From Ursus arctos (taxonomy: Eukaryota > Chordata > Mammalia > Carnivora > Ursidae): a stretch of 64,000 bases of DNA. Every line of letters begins with the position of its first letter. Position 1 is the stretch's first letter. The notes beneath the pieces were generated by a model that was given only the letters and a program-made list of their open reading frames with translations, was not told the origin of the DNA and did no database searches. Both the position numbers and the translations under genes were made by a program. Below are positions 1 through 11,190 of the stretch, one piece after another. Where the stretch lies: contig NW_026623100.1 of NCBI RefSeq assembly GCF_023065955.2, positions 63,988,727 through 64,052,726 of the forward strand. The letters are read 5' to 3'.

Positions 1-535
1 TGTTCGTAGCAGCATTGTCCACAATAGCTAAATCGTGGAAGGAGCCGAGATGCCCTTCAACAGATGACTGGATTAAGAAGTTGTGGTCCATATATACAAT
101 GGAATATTACTCAGCTATCAAAAAGAACGATTTCTCAACATTTGCTACAACATGGACGGCACTGGAGAAGATAATGCTAAGTGAAATAAGTCAAGCAGAG
201 AAAGACAATTATCATATGGTTTCTCTCATCTATGGAACATAAGAACTAGGAAGATCGGTAGGAGAAGAAAGGGATAAAGAAAGGGGGGTAATCAGAAGGG
301 GGAATGAAGCATGAGAGACTATGGACTCTGAGAAACAAACTGAGGGCTTCAGAGGGGAAGGGGGTGGGGAATGAGATAGGCTGGTGATGGGTAGTAAGGA
401 GGGCACGTATTGCATGGTGCACTGGGTGTTATACGCAACTAATGAATCATCGAACTTTACATCAAAAACCAGGGATGTACTGTATGGTGACTAATATAAT
501 AAAAAAAATTATTATAAAAAGATTAAAAAAAAATA
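1..535 (+). mobile_element. L1 LINE 3' end (carnivore-type), 5' truncated by window edge
   Basis: Positions 15-242 stay open for 75 codons and encode the C-terminal end of L1 ORF2 protein; the WTALEKIMLSEISQAEKD stretch is typical of that end. A G/A-rich 3' UTR follows, then the carnivore L1 tail 'ctgtatggtgactaatataa' and an A-rich end at about 500-535. The same tail recurs at 26.9 and 53.4 kb. The frame is only the last part of a reverse transcriptase/endonuclease protein and cannot act alone. The rest of the element lies before base 1. Confidence 0.93.
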
Positions 536-559
536 AAGTTATTTACATATGCACTCTTA

Positions 560-900
560 TTTATCTCATCGAGTTCCTTTAAGAACAATGACTGTGTCAT
601 TCCTTTTTTTTTTTTTTAAAGATTTTATTTATTTATTTGACAGAGATAGACAGCCAGCGAGAGAGGGAACACAAGCAGGGGGAGTGGGAGAGGAAGACGC
701 AGGCTCACAGCAGAGGAGCCTGATGTGGGGCTCGATCCCATAATGCCGGGATCACGCCCTGAGCCGAAGGCAGACGTTCAACCGCTGTGCCACCCAGGCG
801 CCCCTGCGTCATTCCTTTTTGTATTCCCAGTGCCTAGCATGGTGCCTACCACAAAAATAGGCACCCAATAAATATTTATGAACAAATGTATGAATATACA
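560..900 (+). mobile_element. L2 LINE 3' end, split by a SINE
   Basis: The left part (to about 600) and right part (820-900) match the L2 3' end: a 'gagttcctttaagaacaatgac' -like start, then 'cagtgcctagcatggtgcc' and 'caataaatatttatgaa'. A minus-strand SINE separates the two parts. Confidence 0.75.
608..804 (-). mobile_element. SINEC (tRNA-Lys-derived carnivore SINE)
   Basis: Read on the minus strand, it starts 'ggggcgcctgggtggcacag', runs through the box B region and the C/T-rich body, and ends in an A tail seen as a T run at 604-617. A target-site duplication of about 15 bp flanks it (593-607 and 805-819, one mismatch). Bear-type box-A variant. It is inserted into an L2. A 64-codon frame across it is SINE sequence, not a gene. 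Confidence 0.95.
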
Positions 901-1502
901 TGTGAAAGAATAACTACATGTGCTTGCCAGTAAACTACTGATCCAAACATGGGTTCCCCAAGTCGATTTCCCTAGTAGAAAAAGCCTATGTAGATTATTA
1001 ACTTGACTTTCTAATATTAATCAGTGGGAGTACATTTGGGTAGAATGAGCCATTAACCCTTGGGTTCAGATCACCCCAGGAATAAGAGGAAAATTCAAGT
1101 TCGAACACTTAACAGAGATCAAAACCTGCAGAACAGAAAAGCAAAAAAATCTTTTTTGGCCTTTTCTAATAAACTTCCCACAATATACCACGTGCTGTCA
1201 CTAAGGCAATACTCATTTATGATGTACCTAGCATGTACAGACACTTTGAGAGACACAATAAGGAAAAAAAAAAGAATCTCAAGAATCAGTCCTGCAACTC
1301 AAAGAGGCAGACAGAGGTAAACACAGGAAGGTAAGAAAACATTTTTTCTTCTCCTTCAATAAGAGATCCTGTAAGGTGGTGCATGATCAATCGTCAAAAG
1401 CCCTGTAAGGAAAGGCTGAAAACTCATCAGTTGCTTCTGTGTATTGAGAATAAATCCATCGGACTCTTTCCTGACATTAGGCTTTTAAAAGAGAGGAGAT
1501 AC
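901..1502. other. unassigned sequence
   Basis: No repeat or exon recognised. A frame at 1060-1320 (86 codons) is basic and low in complexity towards its end, with no family resemblance. It is probably chance. Confidence 0.5.
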
Positions 1503-1517
1503 AGAAAGTAATGGGCA

Positions 1518-1716
1518 GGGGCGCCTGGGTAGCGCAGTCGTTAAAGCGTCTGCCTTAGGCTCAGGGCATGATCCCGGCGTACCGGGATCGAGTCCCACAT
1601 CGGGCTCCTCCGCTATGAGCCTGCTTCTTCCTCTCCCACTCCCCCTGCTGTGTTCCCTCTCTCGCTGGATGTCTCTCTGTCACATAAATAAATAAAATCT
1701 TTAAAAAAAAAAAAAA
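1518..1716 (+). mobile_element. SINEC, bear-type subfamily
   Basis: A full-length copy starts with 'ggcgcctgggtagcgcagtc', has the 'ctcccactccccctgctgtg' body, and ends with AATAAA repeats and an A tail. A perfect 15-bp target-site duplication (agaaagtaatgggca) lies at 1503-1517 and 1717-1731. The intact duplication and long A tail mark a fairly young insertion. Frames of 69 and 91 codons on the minus strand are SINE artefacts. Confidence 0.96.
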
Positions 1717-2019
1717 AGAAAGTAATGGGCAAATCAAGAGGGAAAATGCAGACCTTATCAAAGTGATAAAGGCAGGGAAAGAGACTTCGGCCTCCCAGCC
1801 TGCAGCTCTGGATGCTTTCCAACGAAGACAGTTCACCCTCTTCGATATCTCAGACTATCTAGTTCAAAACGCATAGGGACAGAGGGCCAGGACCAGGCTG
1901 GCAATGCAGGTGTGGCTTCACAGGTGCGACCAGCAGGCAGCTGAAGCCTGGATGAATGGAACCTTGCTACTCAGACCAAGAGCGTCAGTTTCACCTGGGG
2001 GATACTAAAATTCCTAGGT

Positions 2020-2068
2020 TCTTTCTTTCTTTTTCTTCCTTTCTTTCTTTCTTTCTTTCTTTCTTTTT
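2020..2068 (+). repeat. (TTCT)n microsatellite
   Basis: A run of CTTT/TTCT units with a few interruptions. It probably grew from the A tail of the reverse-oriented L1 fragment. Confidence 0.9.
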
Positions 2069-2354
2069 GAATTTAAATAAAAACTTTATTTTTAAAATTT
2101 AAATTCAATTAATTAACATACAGTGTATTCGTTTCAGAGGTGGAGGTCAGTGATTCATCAGTCTTATATAACACCCAGTGCTCATCACATCACGTGCCTT
2201 CCTTAATGCCCATCACCCAGTTACCCCATCCCCCACCCTCTCCCCTCTAGCAACCCTCTGTTTGTTTCCTGTGATTAAGAGTCTCTTATGGTTTGTCTCC
2301 CTCTCCGATTTTGTCTTGTTTTATTTTTCCCTCCCTTCCCCAATGATCCTAGGT
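2020..2354 (-). mobile_element. young carnivore L1 3' UTR fragment
   Basis: The reverse complement carries the L1 3' UTR, including 'aagagtctcttatggtttgt' and 'acacccagtgctcatcaca' as read on the plus strand. It begins at a (TTCT)n/T-rich stretch that stands for the A tail. The 8-bp 'tcctaggt' at 2012-2019 and 2347-2354 looks like the target-site duplication. Heavily 5' truncated. Confidence 0.9.
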
Positions 2355-2391
2355 GATTTCTATGAATGTTCAAGTTTGAGAAGCACTGGCT

Positions 2392-2983
2392 TCAAGAACT
2401 GGCACCTAAGGAAAAGAAAAGGGGTCAGAAGGTGAAGACAGAACTAAAAAGCAATGGAGAGAGAGCCATCCTGTGATTCAACAGGAGGAGAACACCAACT
2501 GTGATGTTTCCACTGGGTGAGGAGAGTAGAAGTTCTCTTAAACAAATAAAAATAAGTATCTAAGACATCTTCCAAAAACTCAGGGTTAAATGGAGGAGAG
2601 AATGGTGGTGGGAGCTGAAAAGTACAAATATTCTTCTAACCAACCACATCTGTATCTGTGGAGGAGCAGAGGACGGAGGACAGAGCCGGCACTGCTGGGA
2701 CTGGCCCCTGGAGTCCCTCATGATGGGGAAAATGTGCCGTAGGTATAATGACATGAGTGAGGGGTAAACAAAATCGGAGTACGTTAAAGGTAAAAAGCCC
2801 CTTAGAGGTCCGATCCAGTGGTTGTTACCCTGTGTTCTAGGGAAAACTAGGGGTCATGTGTACCTTAAGAGTTTATGTCTTAAGAGCAGCTACTAATTCT
2901 GTTTTTGCATACTGGGCACTCGGAGAAAGACTGCATTTGTAAAACCGATGCCAGTATATCAAAAATAAAGCTTGTAACCATTG
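2392..2983. other. unassigned sequence
   Basis: No element recognised. Mixed composition with only short, unconvincing open frames. Confidence 0.5.
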
Positions 2984-3120
2984 ATTTCAACACCCACACT
3001 TCACAGATTTACAGATGGAGAAACTGAGATAAGGGAAGTGATTCGTCTAATGTGCAGAGCTAATTAGTCACAGGGCTGAAACCAAACCCCATGACTGCTG
3101 ATTTCGGGCCTCAGTGCTTT
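2984..3120 (-). mobile_element. MIR SINE relic
   Basis: Contains the reverse-strand MIR signature: 'agatggagaaactgagat', then 'gtcacagggctgaaacc'. A T run follows at 3118. Old and diverged. Confidence 0.75.
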
Positions 3121-4017
3121 TTTTTTTTTCACTCCATCATTCTGCTATATCCAAATTTGCTTTGAAAACTCTTTGTCACTTACTAAATGAAGCCTGTGTG
3201 AATTAAAAAGGAACTGTAAGATCCCAAAGAGGAGGGAATTATGAAGAGTGGAAAGATTCATATGAGGAAGAATATGTTATATTAAAAGTTCCCAAAATGT
3301 AAAACTATAAATGTTAGATTTAGCATAACTATTGAGTAGGTGGCTTTGTAAGAACTTTCTAATTATAGAAGTACTGATGACCAGATTTAGAAGAACTATA
3401 AACTGAGTTAGACTTCATCACCGACTTGAGTTAGTGAGGAATATTTCTTTAATTTCTAAACTAATAACAGGTTTACAATAGACCAATTAACGAACATTTA
3501 CCGCTTTGTGCTTATGAACAGAAATTGTGACATTTCACGATGCATAAATGATGACGACGGTACTGAAGCATTCCAGCAAGTTGCAATTCTCCAGGGAAGC
3601 TATTAACAGCTTACCATTTCTAGTTCACATTGGAATGTGGATTCAACTTACTGAAAAAAGTTTATACTAAATAAGCATGCAAGAAGGCAATTAAGATAGC
3701 GGACCACACTGGGCTTCTTGGGTTTCCTGGGTCTATTACTTACTGAATTAAATGTTGGTAATGTATAAGAAAACGTGTGTAACAACCCAAAATAGGTTCC
3801 CTGAACTATGTTACAAAACAACACAAGAGCAGAAAAACTTCGCAAGTCTTCAACAAACTAAACCAGGCCTTTCCCCAAATAAACCACGGCTGGACTGCTG
3901 CTGCCCGCGCAGTGTGGACAATGTACGCAGATTTCTAAAAATGTTCTTCTGTCTTCAATTACTTCCATTCCCCTACTATACTGAGTATATCTTTGGGACT
4001 GACTGACCTTGGAACTC
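3121..4017. other. unassigned AT-rich sequence
   Basis: About 900 bases without a recognised repeat. Overlapping frames at 3648-3845 (minus) and 3752-4006 (plus) lack family resemblance. Confidence 0.5.
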
Positions 4018-4720
4018 ATTCATTCGTTCATTCTGCAAACTTGTATTAATGCCTCACTGTGTGTTAGGTACCACCTAGAAGGCACTAGGGAACACATGCC
4101 CTCAAAACTTTGACAGTCAAGTGGAAAAATAAGCAAATAAACCGACCATTACATTAAAACGGTTACAATAAAGGTGTATTATAAGAGAGGTGAGCACCTT
4201 TGGCAGGACGACAGGGGAACATAAAGAGAAGGCAGAACTGGTTGTTACATAAGACTTCTCAAGCAGGAGATGTTTTTTGTTGAAAGGAGTCCAAGTGATC
4301 GAAAGGAGAAAAGAATAAGAGCAGGTGGCACATTCAGGGCACTGTTCGGGGAGGGTGGAAGAGTGGAACTAGTGAGGAGAGGTCAAAGGTGAAGCTGGAC
4401 AGGTCTGGAGGCCCGATCATCAACAATCCCGACGCATAGAAGGCAAAGAGCTTGTTTTAAGAGGAATGTGAAAAGGGCTTACAAACAGGGTGATGCCACA
4501 ATCAGATTGCTTTAGAAAGAGTATTCTAATGGCCTGGGAAGGATGGATTGAAGGGGGCAAGGCTGAATGTGGGGTAGGGGGAGAGAGGTCTACAGTGGTC
4601 CAGAGTGGAGGGAGGAGGACAGTCCCACAGAAAGGCAACCTGGTGCAGGTGTCAGAGCCCAGGCAGAATGAGGAGGGTGCCCACACGGGGGAGTGGCAGC
4701 AGCAACAACAGGAGGTTGGT
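4018..4720 (-). mobile_element. L2 LINE, long 3' fragment
   Basis: Begins with 'attcattcgttcattctgc', the reverse complement of the L2 terminal GAATGAA repeats. It continues through the body with recognisable 'gtgatgccacaatcagatt' and 'tacagtggtccagagtgg' parts. About 700 bp, one of the longer ancient relics here. Frames of 88-90 codons on both strands are degenerate L2 sequence. Confidence 0.8.
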
Positions 4721-4889
4721 TACATACAGGGGGATGGATGTAATATATATAATGCGTTATGATACATGTAACATATATAATGTTTTAAGGGTTATTAAAA
4801 ATGATGGGAGCTGGATCTATCACATTCAGAGAAGGAAGTTGTAAGTATGTAAAAAGAGAAAAATAATAGAATAAACCCAGTGTACTCAA

Positions 4890-5930
4890 TTAGAATTGGA
4901 GGTACCAGTACGAACATGGTTGTGCATCAGACAGGCAGAGAAAGAATACTGAACATCAAAATAAATGATAGTAACTGACTATAATCCATTAAATAAAATG
5001 GGAAATCATGAGTCCATACTGCTATTAATACATAAATTTAAAGTTTGATGATAACGGGATATTTAAATAATTTCAAAGGACTACCCCACAAAATATGTAC
5101 CAATACAAAGGGGAAAAAAGGAACTTCAGAGTGAACCTTACAGACACCACCTGAAACAAGCAGTCCACGTGAGCACATCATCAGTGATGAGTCAAACAGA
5201 CAGGGTGAGAGCCATCTGAGAGTGCGCAACGAGACAGAGACAGCATCGCTCCTGTGACATTCCTGCCACAGACACATAGTCAAATCCAATCATGACGAAG
5301 GGGCACCTGGGTGGCTCAGTCGGTTAAGCATCTGCCTTGATCTCAGGGTCGTGAGATCAAGCCCCGCTTCGGACTCCGTGCTCAGTGGGGAGTCTGCTTG
5401 AGATTTTTCTCCCTCTGCTCCTCCCCCCTGCTCTCTCTCTCTAATGAATAAATAAATCGTTTTTAAAAAAATCCAATCATGATGGAACACCAGCCACACC
5501 CAAACTGGGAGCCATTTTATGAAGTAACTGGCCTATAATCTTCAAAAATGTTGTAAATGGCAAGGAAAAACTGAGGAACTCTCAGAGACTGAAGAGACAT
5601 AATGACTGAACGTGACCCATGATTCCAAACGGAATTCTTCTGGATCAGGGAACCCCTGGAGCACTGGTGAAATGTCAGTGAGGTCTCAGAATTGGATGGT
5701 AGTTCTATAGCAATGTTATCTTCCTGTATTTAGGACTATAGTATAATCATGTCAAAGAATGTCCTTATAAGAAATACATGCTAAGTATTTGCAGGTGACA
5801 GGCATCACATCAACAGCTTACTCGGAAATGGTTAAGGAAAAAAAGTGTTTCGTACTGTTCTTATAGTTCTATTGTAAATTTGGTACTGTTTCAAAATTAA
5901 AAAAAAAAGAAAGAAAACAATTGGAAGATG
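4890..5930 (+). mobile_element. L1M-type LINE 3' UTR, split by a SINE
   Basis: Matches the remembered 3' UTR of old mammalian L1M elements: 'atcatgatggaacaccagc', 'taactggcctataatcttca', 'gactgaagagacataatgac', and an end near 'tttcaaaattaaaaaaaaaa' (5892-5912). A SINE at 5301-5469 divides it. Confidence 0.75.
5301..5469 (+). mobile_element. SINEC (general carnivore type)
   Basis: Starts 'gggcacctgggtggctcagt', has 'ttgagatttttctccctctg', and ends in AATAAATAAAT and an A-rich tail. A target-site duplication (aatccaatcatga) lies at 5283-5295 and 5470-5482. It lacks the bear-specific box-A variant. Confidence 0.93.
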
Positions 5931-6295
5931 ATAAAATCCACATCTGACTATATAAAGAACCTGCTCTCTTTGGAATAAAAGGAAAGAGAGAAGCTGGAAT
6001 CTGAAATCAGAAACCCATTAAACATACTTAGAAGTTCTACAGTACATATTTATACTTAATAGTATAATAAAATGTGTGTAATTCTCAAATCATAACATGA
6101 GTTTAATAATTCACCCAAAATTACTATTTTCCTCCAACATTGCTATTTTCCCCAAGTTTAAGAATCTTGCTAGGCTTGTCTATAGCTATCTACCTGGAAT
6201 GGCTGGCCTCCACCTGATGCTGGTGTCAAGATCTGATGCCTAAAATAGTCAAACCTAGGTTAGCAGTGCTCCTTAACAGAAAATGGCTTACTAAG
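5931..6295. other. unassigned sequence
   Basis: AT-rich, no repeat or exon recognised. Confidence 0.5.
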
Positions 6296-6500
6296 GCTTC
6301 TCTGTGCCCAGGTGCCTTATATCACAACGACACTGACATCACCCACAACCCTTTCGGGCAACCCTTTCTCCATTTTGCAGATTTAACATTTTCTAAAAGA
6401 CACTAAGCAGAACGTCCACAGTCTTCAACTAGTAAACAGAGCATCAGCACACAAATTCAGTCTTTCTAGCTCAAAGCCCAGGCTCTTCCCACGGGGATCC
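6296..6500 (-). mobile_element. MIR SINE relic
   Basis: Reverse MIR layout: 'ctccattttgcagattta' near 6369, then an eroded 'gcccaggctcttccc' end near 6476. Strongly diverged. Confidence 0.6.
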
Positions 6501-8215
6501 AGCAGCTCCCTAGGCACGTGGCACCACGCCATTCACTGTGGGAGCGGCAAGAAGAAGGAGACCCGTTGTCAGAGAACGGACCATTCCTGCCCGGCCCCTT
6601 TATGCTGTAGTCGGCATCTTCTGCCCTTACCTCCTGCCATGACTCCCACACACCGGTTTTCATCACAACTGAATGTAACACATGATGAACTCAGGGGCAC
6701 TATTTATTCTACCTTTTCCCTCAATGAAGAAACACCTTCAGCAATTCTGAAGATGTACAAATGTGTCTGCGAAAATAAAGGTAAAAAGATGCCCTCTTAA
6801 TGGACTGTGCTAAATGAGCTTACTGAGTACATAATGACCCCTTCATGAGCTGAAATTGGAAAGGACAAATGACACAGAAGGATGATAAGGAGAATAGTAT
6901 TGCTTCTGAATAGCGTGGTGTTGGATAGGAAAGCCAAAGACCAACTCAGGAAATGGCAGGAGTTCTAGCAAGTGAACTGCTTACTCCCAAACTTTAAATG
7001 TTTCAACTTGGTGGAATAGACGGCCTGAGAAGCTCTCCGAAACCAGAGCCAGGCCCCTGACTAGAAGCAAGGGAACTGCTGCCCTCTGAAGAAGCGATGG
7101 GACCTGAAGGCTTCGGTTATCTCTGTCAAGAGCTGCTTCACTGATGGTGAAAAAGAAACGGGCTCCCAGATGAAAGCAGAGGGAAGAGAGTAAGAGGGCA
7201 GTTTACTAAGTCAATAACAACTTCCCTCGACCATGATCGTAACACAAAATATGATCTATTTAATATTTCTGTGACTCTGATTTATCCATCTGGAACACTG
7301 GATAGAAGGTCTTGGTAGAATTTTGAGAAGCTTGTATGTACTGAGTAAATTTTCCCCACACAACAAATATTCTACAATTAAAGATGTCACATAAGGAACC
7401 ATGTAATTACTTTCAAAGTTTATGGAAAAGGAAAAAGGAAACCCTTTCCATAAAAAAACAAACAAAAGTATAGGCTTGTTTACAGATTACTCAAATTAAT
7501 GTAACCCAGAAATGATTTTAACACAAAAACTTATAAGAAAACTGAACGCAGTTATATGTTTCTTGTTGTTAATACTACGTCAGAAAGGGCAGTGGCTTTG
7601 GTTTACCTCCAGTGGTCTCTCTTAAAAACTGACTGAGCCTATTCCTGGAATTGCTCTAACCTCCCCTAGCATTTCATTCTTTCACACACAGTGATGCACG
7701 GGGAATAGTGGTAATAGCTGAGACAAGTTCAAAGATCCCGAAGTGGAAGACATTGTTTTCCTGCATCCTACCTACTGTAACTAAAAACTGGGAATTTACT
7801 GGAATTGAGGATTTATTATGAGTCAGATGGTTGATAGCCTTTCCAACCAAAACATCTGCTCTACAAAGGCACAACTGCTACAATCCATTTCCTCTTGGAT
7901 CTGGAGAATGACCAAGTTGTAGCGTGGCCCTTTCCTTAAAGACACAGGGACATGAAATGAGCGATGAAATAAAAGTAGATCTCTACACCACCTTCCAACT
8001 TCCACTACTTTCTTTGATGGTATTAAAATACAATAAAAGAAGAGAATTAACATTATAATTTTTGAACATGAAACAACTGCAGTCAGTTCGGTGGACGGCC
8101 ATGGACGTCATCAGAGTGTTCAAACTGACAGCCGCACAGCTGAAACTCATTCATTCTTTGGTAGTTGAGGAAAGAAGCGACATGTATAGCCCAAAAAACA
8201 GTGGGAAAAGGGTTT
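6501..8215. other. unassigned sequence, 1.7 kb
   Basis: The longest stretch in the first 10 kb without a recognised repeat. Frames at 6466-6681, 7256-7465, 7674-7874, 7823-8053 and 8062-8280 are 66-76 codons, overlap one another on both strands and lack motifs. I would not call any of them a gene. Confidence 0.5.
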
Positions 8216-8345
8216 CACGATTCATTCATTCATTCGACAAATATTTCCTGAGCGCTCCTATGCGTCCAGCACTATTCTAGGAACAAGTGGTGAACTCCTC
8301 TTGGAGTTAACCTTTCAACAAGGGATAACAAACAATAAACAAGCC
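8216..8345 (-). mobile_element. L2 LINE 3' end
   Basis: 'attcattcattcattcgac' followed by 'aaatatttcctgagcgctcc' and 'cactattctaggaacaagtg' is the reverse complement of the L2 3' terminus. Confidence 0.85.
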
Positions 8346-8440
8346 AATTCAAAGCACTTCAGATTTCCAAAAGTCTATTTATAACAACTGGCACTAAGAT
8401 TTGTTCCAGCAACTACACGTATAGTTTTGAGGGACCATAA

Positions 8441-8604
8441 TAGTGGTTCAAATTCTGGCATTTGTTAAAAATCACATTCCTGGACCCTACCCCTGGAGAT
8501 TATGTTTCAGTAAGTGTGGGTGGGTCAAGGAAATCTGAGCTTTTTTTTTTTTTTAAACGTATCAGGAGACTGAGCTGCCCAGCCAGATTTGGGGTCTATT
8601 GCCC
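8441..8604 (+). mobile_element. MER5/MER20-type hAT element
   Basis: 'tagtggttcaaattctggc' at the left edge, then 'cctggaccctacccctggag' in the core, typical of short non-autonomous hAT copies. A T run (8540-8554) lies inside it. Confidence 0.65.
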
Positions 8605-9222
8605 TTGAGTACTGACCTCCAAACATTTAAAATCACACCCCATCAGGGAACCGTGTTTGAGCTCCCATCAATATGTCTGCATGTATCCACCTATAAGCCA
8701 CATACATGGACTGGGCGCTAATACATTGTGAACATCATGAAACATGCACCAACAGCAGAAATTCTAAGAGAGTGAGATAAAAATAAAAAATACTTTTCCC
8801 AATCTGGGTGGGCACCCGCACAGGCTATAGGATACTACATGGGGCATTCCAAGAGGCCTACAGGTTCCTTATACGGATGAGCGAGTACCCACAGGGGAGG
8901 CCCTGGGATTCACGGCCAGCCTGGAAAGGCAGACTTCGTCTCAGCCCGCACACTGCTCCATAAACTTCCAAAAATATCACTTCTAGCACAGGTGAAAGAA
9001 TTAGGCAGAGAAGTAGAATTTAAATCTCAGGGACAGGAATCTGAGAGACCCTGCCTCACTCCACCTGCCAACACAGACCTGCCAGTTCTTGTCAACACGG
9101 ACTGAAGAAAGTATGGAAAAACCAGACCTGGAAAACATACCACCTCCGTCCTAGGTGCAGCAGCTGTAACCCTGCTGTGTCAATCGTCTGAGTCACGTGT
9201 CAATGTGTCTGCAGGGTAGAGC
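8605..9222. other. unassigned sequence
   Basis: No element recognised. Moderate GC content. Confidence 0.45.
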
Positions 9223-9420
9223 CCAGGCAACGTGGTTCAGTAGAGAGATCACAGGCTTCGGAGTTAGACTAGTGAGAATCATGGCTCCACTGCTCACTTG
9301 CTATGTCAACCTGGCTGGGTAAATCATTTAAAACCTGGATGAGCTTCTGCTTCCTCAACTGTAAAATGGGAAAGGTTATAAAACTACTGGATCAGTACCA
9401 ACATGCGTAAACGGCGGCTG
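9223..9420 (+). mobile_element. MIR SINE relic
   Basis: Plus-strand MIR order: 'cgtggttcagtagagagatc', 'catggctccactgctcactt', then 'cctcaactgtaaaatggga'. Confidence 0.85.
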
Positions 9421-10138
9421 CCACTATGGCCGCCTTCATGGTCATCGTAATCTCCGATCACCTTGGGATATCTGGCCCACCTCTCAATGCACACTGAGCC
9501 TGGCCCATCTCCCTGGAAATGCTACCTGTCTGTTGCCGTCTCTGTGCGTGAACTCTTTGCTGCCAAATCTTGACTTGCCTATGCAGAATCGGTTTCTCAT
9601 TTGGTCCCTCTTGTGATAAACGAGTGGCACCACAACTGTCACCCCCCTTAGAACACACACCCGGCTTGGCCGGCCTACACGCAGCCCCTGGACTCTGAAT
9701 TCAAAGTCACAGACCAAAAGACATCATCTGCCCTTTCATTTGGCAACTAACTTCCTGGCCGTTTTCCTGCTGGCACAAAAATCCCAACAGGTAACAGCTT
9801 TTCTCTTCCAGGCAGTCTCCTCTCCAGCCGTTCTTGGGCTTCCTATCATTACTATTCACATAGTTACATGGCATGAAATCATCGGAGTCTGAAGATCAGA
9901 AGGCAATACTGACATGATTACCCCTGACTTCACGAGTGGCCACCACACACATACCTCCAAAGGAAATGTTTTCGACTAATAGGACATTTTTTTTTTTAGA
10001 TAATTCAGCAAGCATCTTTATTTGAATGATAACTAATAGGGTTTTTAAAAGTTAGGCAGCCATCTTAAGGAAATCAGGCCTTTTACAAAAGATTTTCCAA
10101 CGGTCTAGATGACTGAGGAAAGTAAAAAAAACAACCAA
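9421..10138. other. unassigned sequence
   Basis: Contains overlapping minus-strand frames (66 and 77 codons, 9458-9717) without recognisable domains, and a T run near 9987. No repeat family assigned. Confidence 0.45.
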
Positions 10139-10150
10139 GAATCTCTCTGA

Positions 10151-10350
10151 GGGGCACCCGGGTGGCTCAGTCGATTAAGCGTCCGACTCCTGATTTTGGT
10201 CCAGGTCTCGATCTCCAGGTCATGGAACTGAGCCCTGCTTCAGGCTCCGCCCCCAGTGGGGAGTCTGCTTGAGATTCTCGGTCTCTCTCCCTCTGCCCCC
10301 CTCCCTGCTCACTCTCTGTCTCTCTCAAAATAAATCTTAAAAAAAAAAAT
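10151..10350 (+). mobile_element. SINEC (general carnivore type)
   Basis: Starts 'ggggcacccgggtggctcag' and ends in AAAATAAATC and an A tail. Perfect 12-bp duplication (gaatctctctga) at 10139-10150 and 10351-10362. Confidence 0.95.
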
Positions 10351-10362
10351 GAATCTCTCTGA

Positions 10363-10710
10363 AAGAATCTTTACAAAGAGCAAAGAAGCAATAGCAAACT
10401 AAAATTAGAAGAGGCAAAAAATAAAACTAAGAGCAAAAGAAACATAACAAACTAGCTAAGCACCTACGAACACCCAAAAGAGAGAAAAATCTATATTATT
10501 AAATCAGAACTATTAGTTAGAAAATAGGTTTTTCTTTTAATTAGGGCATTATAAATTTTAGTTACATGCTAATAAGCTTAGTAATTAAATGGAAACATAA
10601 AAATTCAAAATTATAAGAGAATAAAAGAGAAGTATCAGGATATAGCAAACTTAAATGAACAATTTCCAACAACAAAAAGAATTGTTATTTTATTAAGAAT
10701 TACTGTTTTT
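10363..10710. other. A-rich unassigned sequence
   Basis: Strongly A-rich on the plus strand ('gcaaactaaaattagaagag' and similar), perhaps an eroded LINE, but not assignable. Confidence 0.4.
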
Positions 10711-10725
10711 AAAAAATGCCTATAG

Positions 10726-10939
10726 GGGCGCCTGGGTGGCACAGCGGTTAAGCGCCTGCCTTCGGCTTAGGGCGTGATCCCAGCGTTATGGGATCGAGCC
10801 CCACATCAGGCTCCTCTGCTATGAGCCTGCTTCTTCCTCTCCCACTCCCCCTGCTTGTGTTCCCTCTCTCTCTGGCTGTCTCTATCCTTGTCAAATAAAT
10901 AAATAAAATCTTTAAAAAAATAAAAATAAAAAAAAAATT
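10726..10939 (+). mobile_element. SINEC, bear-type subfamily
   Basis: 'ggcgcctgggtggcacagcg' start, the 'ctcccactccccctgcttgt' body, AAATAAATAAATAAAATC and a mixed A tail. Duplication aaaaatgcctatag at 10712-10725 and 10940-10953. Confidence 0.96.
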
Positions 10940-11064
10940 AAAAATGCCTATAGCCAGTGAGTTTGTTGCAGAACGTTTCTAAACTTTCCAAAAATAGGTA
11001 AGAATGTTCTGCTTTTCAAACTTTCATTAGGCAAATATAATTTAACACAAGACATTCACAATGG

Positions 11065-11182
11065 GTTTTTTTTTTTAAGATTGTTTATTTTTAAATCATC
11101 TCCACACCCAGTATGGGGCTCAAACCCACAACCCTGAGATCAGGAGTTGCAAGCTCCACTGACCAAGCCAGCCAGGTGCCCC
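11065..11182 (-). mobile_element. older SINEC copy
   Basis: T run, then 'aagattgtttatttttaaat', 'cacccagtatggggctcaaa' and 'ccagccaggtgccccc'. This is a SINEC in reverse with a short body. 8-bp duplication cacaatgg at 11057-11064 and 11183-11190. Confidence 0.88.
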
Positions 11183-11190
11183 CACAATGG

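Larger units (their letters stand above)
1955..2391 (-). mobile_element. MER20-like hAT element, split by an L1 tail
   Basis: The left half (1955-2019) contains 'gtcagtttcacctggggga' and the right half (2355-2391) ends 'caagtttgagaagcactgg'. Together they resemble a short non-autonomous hAT element of MER20 type in reverse orientation. The halves are separated by the L1 insertion at 2020-2354. Confidence 0.6.

Noticed and set aside
15..242. 75-codon frame with clear protein similarity
   Set aside because: It is the C-terminal end of L1 ORF2, a transposon relic and not a host gene.
604..804. tRNA-like box A and box B in all the 'gcctgggtggc' repeats, suggesting tRNA genes
   Set aside because: The tRNA-like head is part of SINEC elements, with SINE bodies, A tails and target duplications; none folds as a stand-alone tRNA gene.
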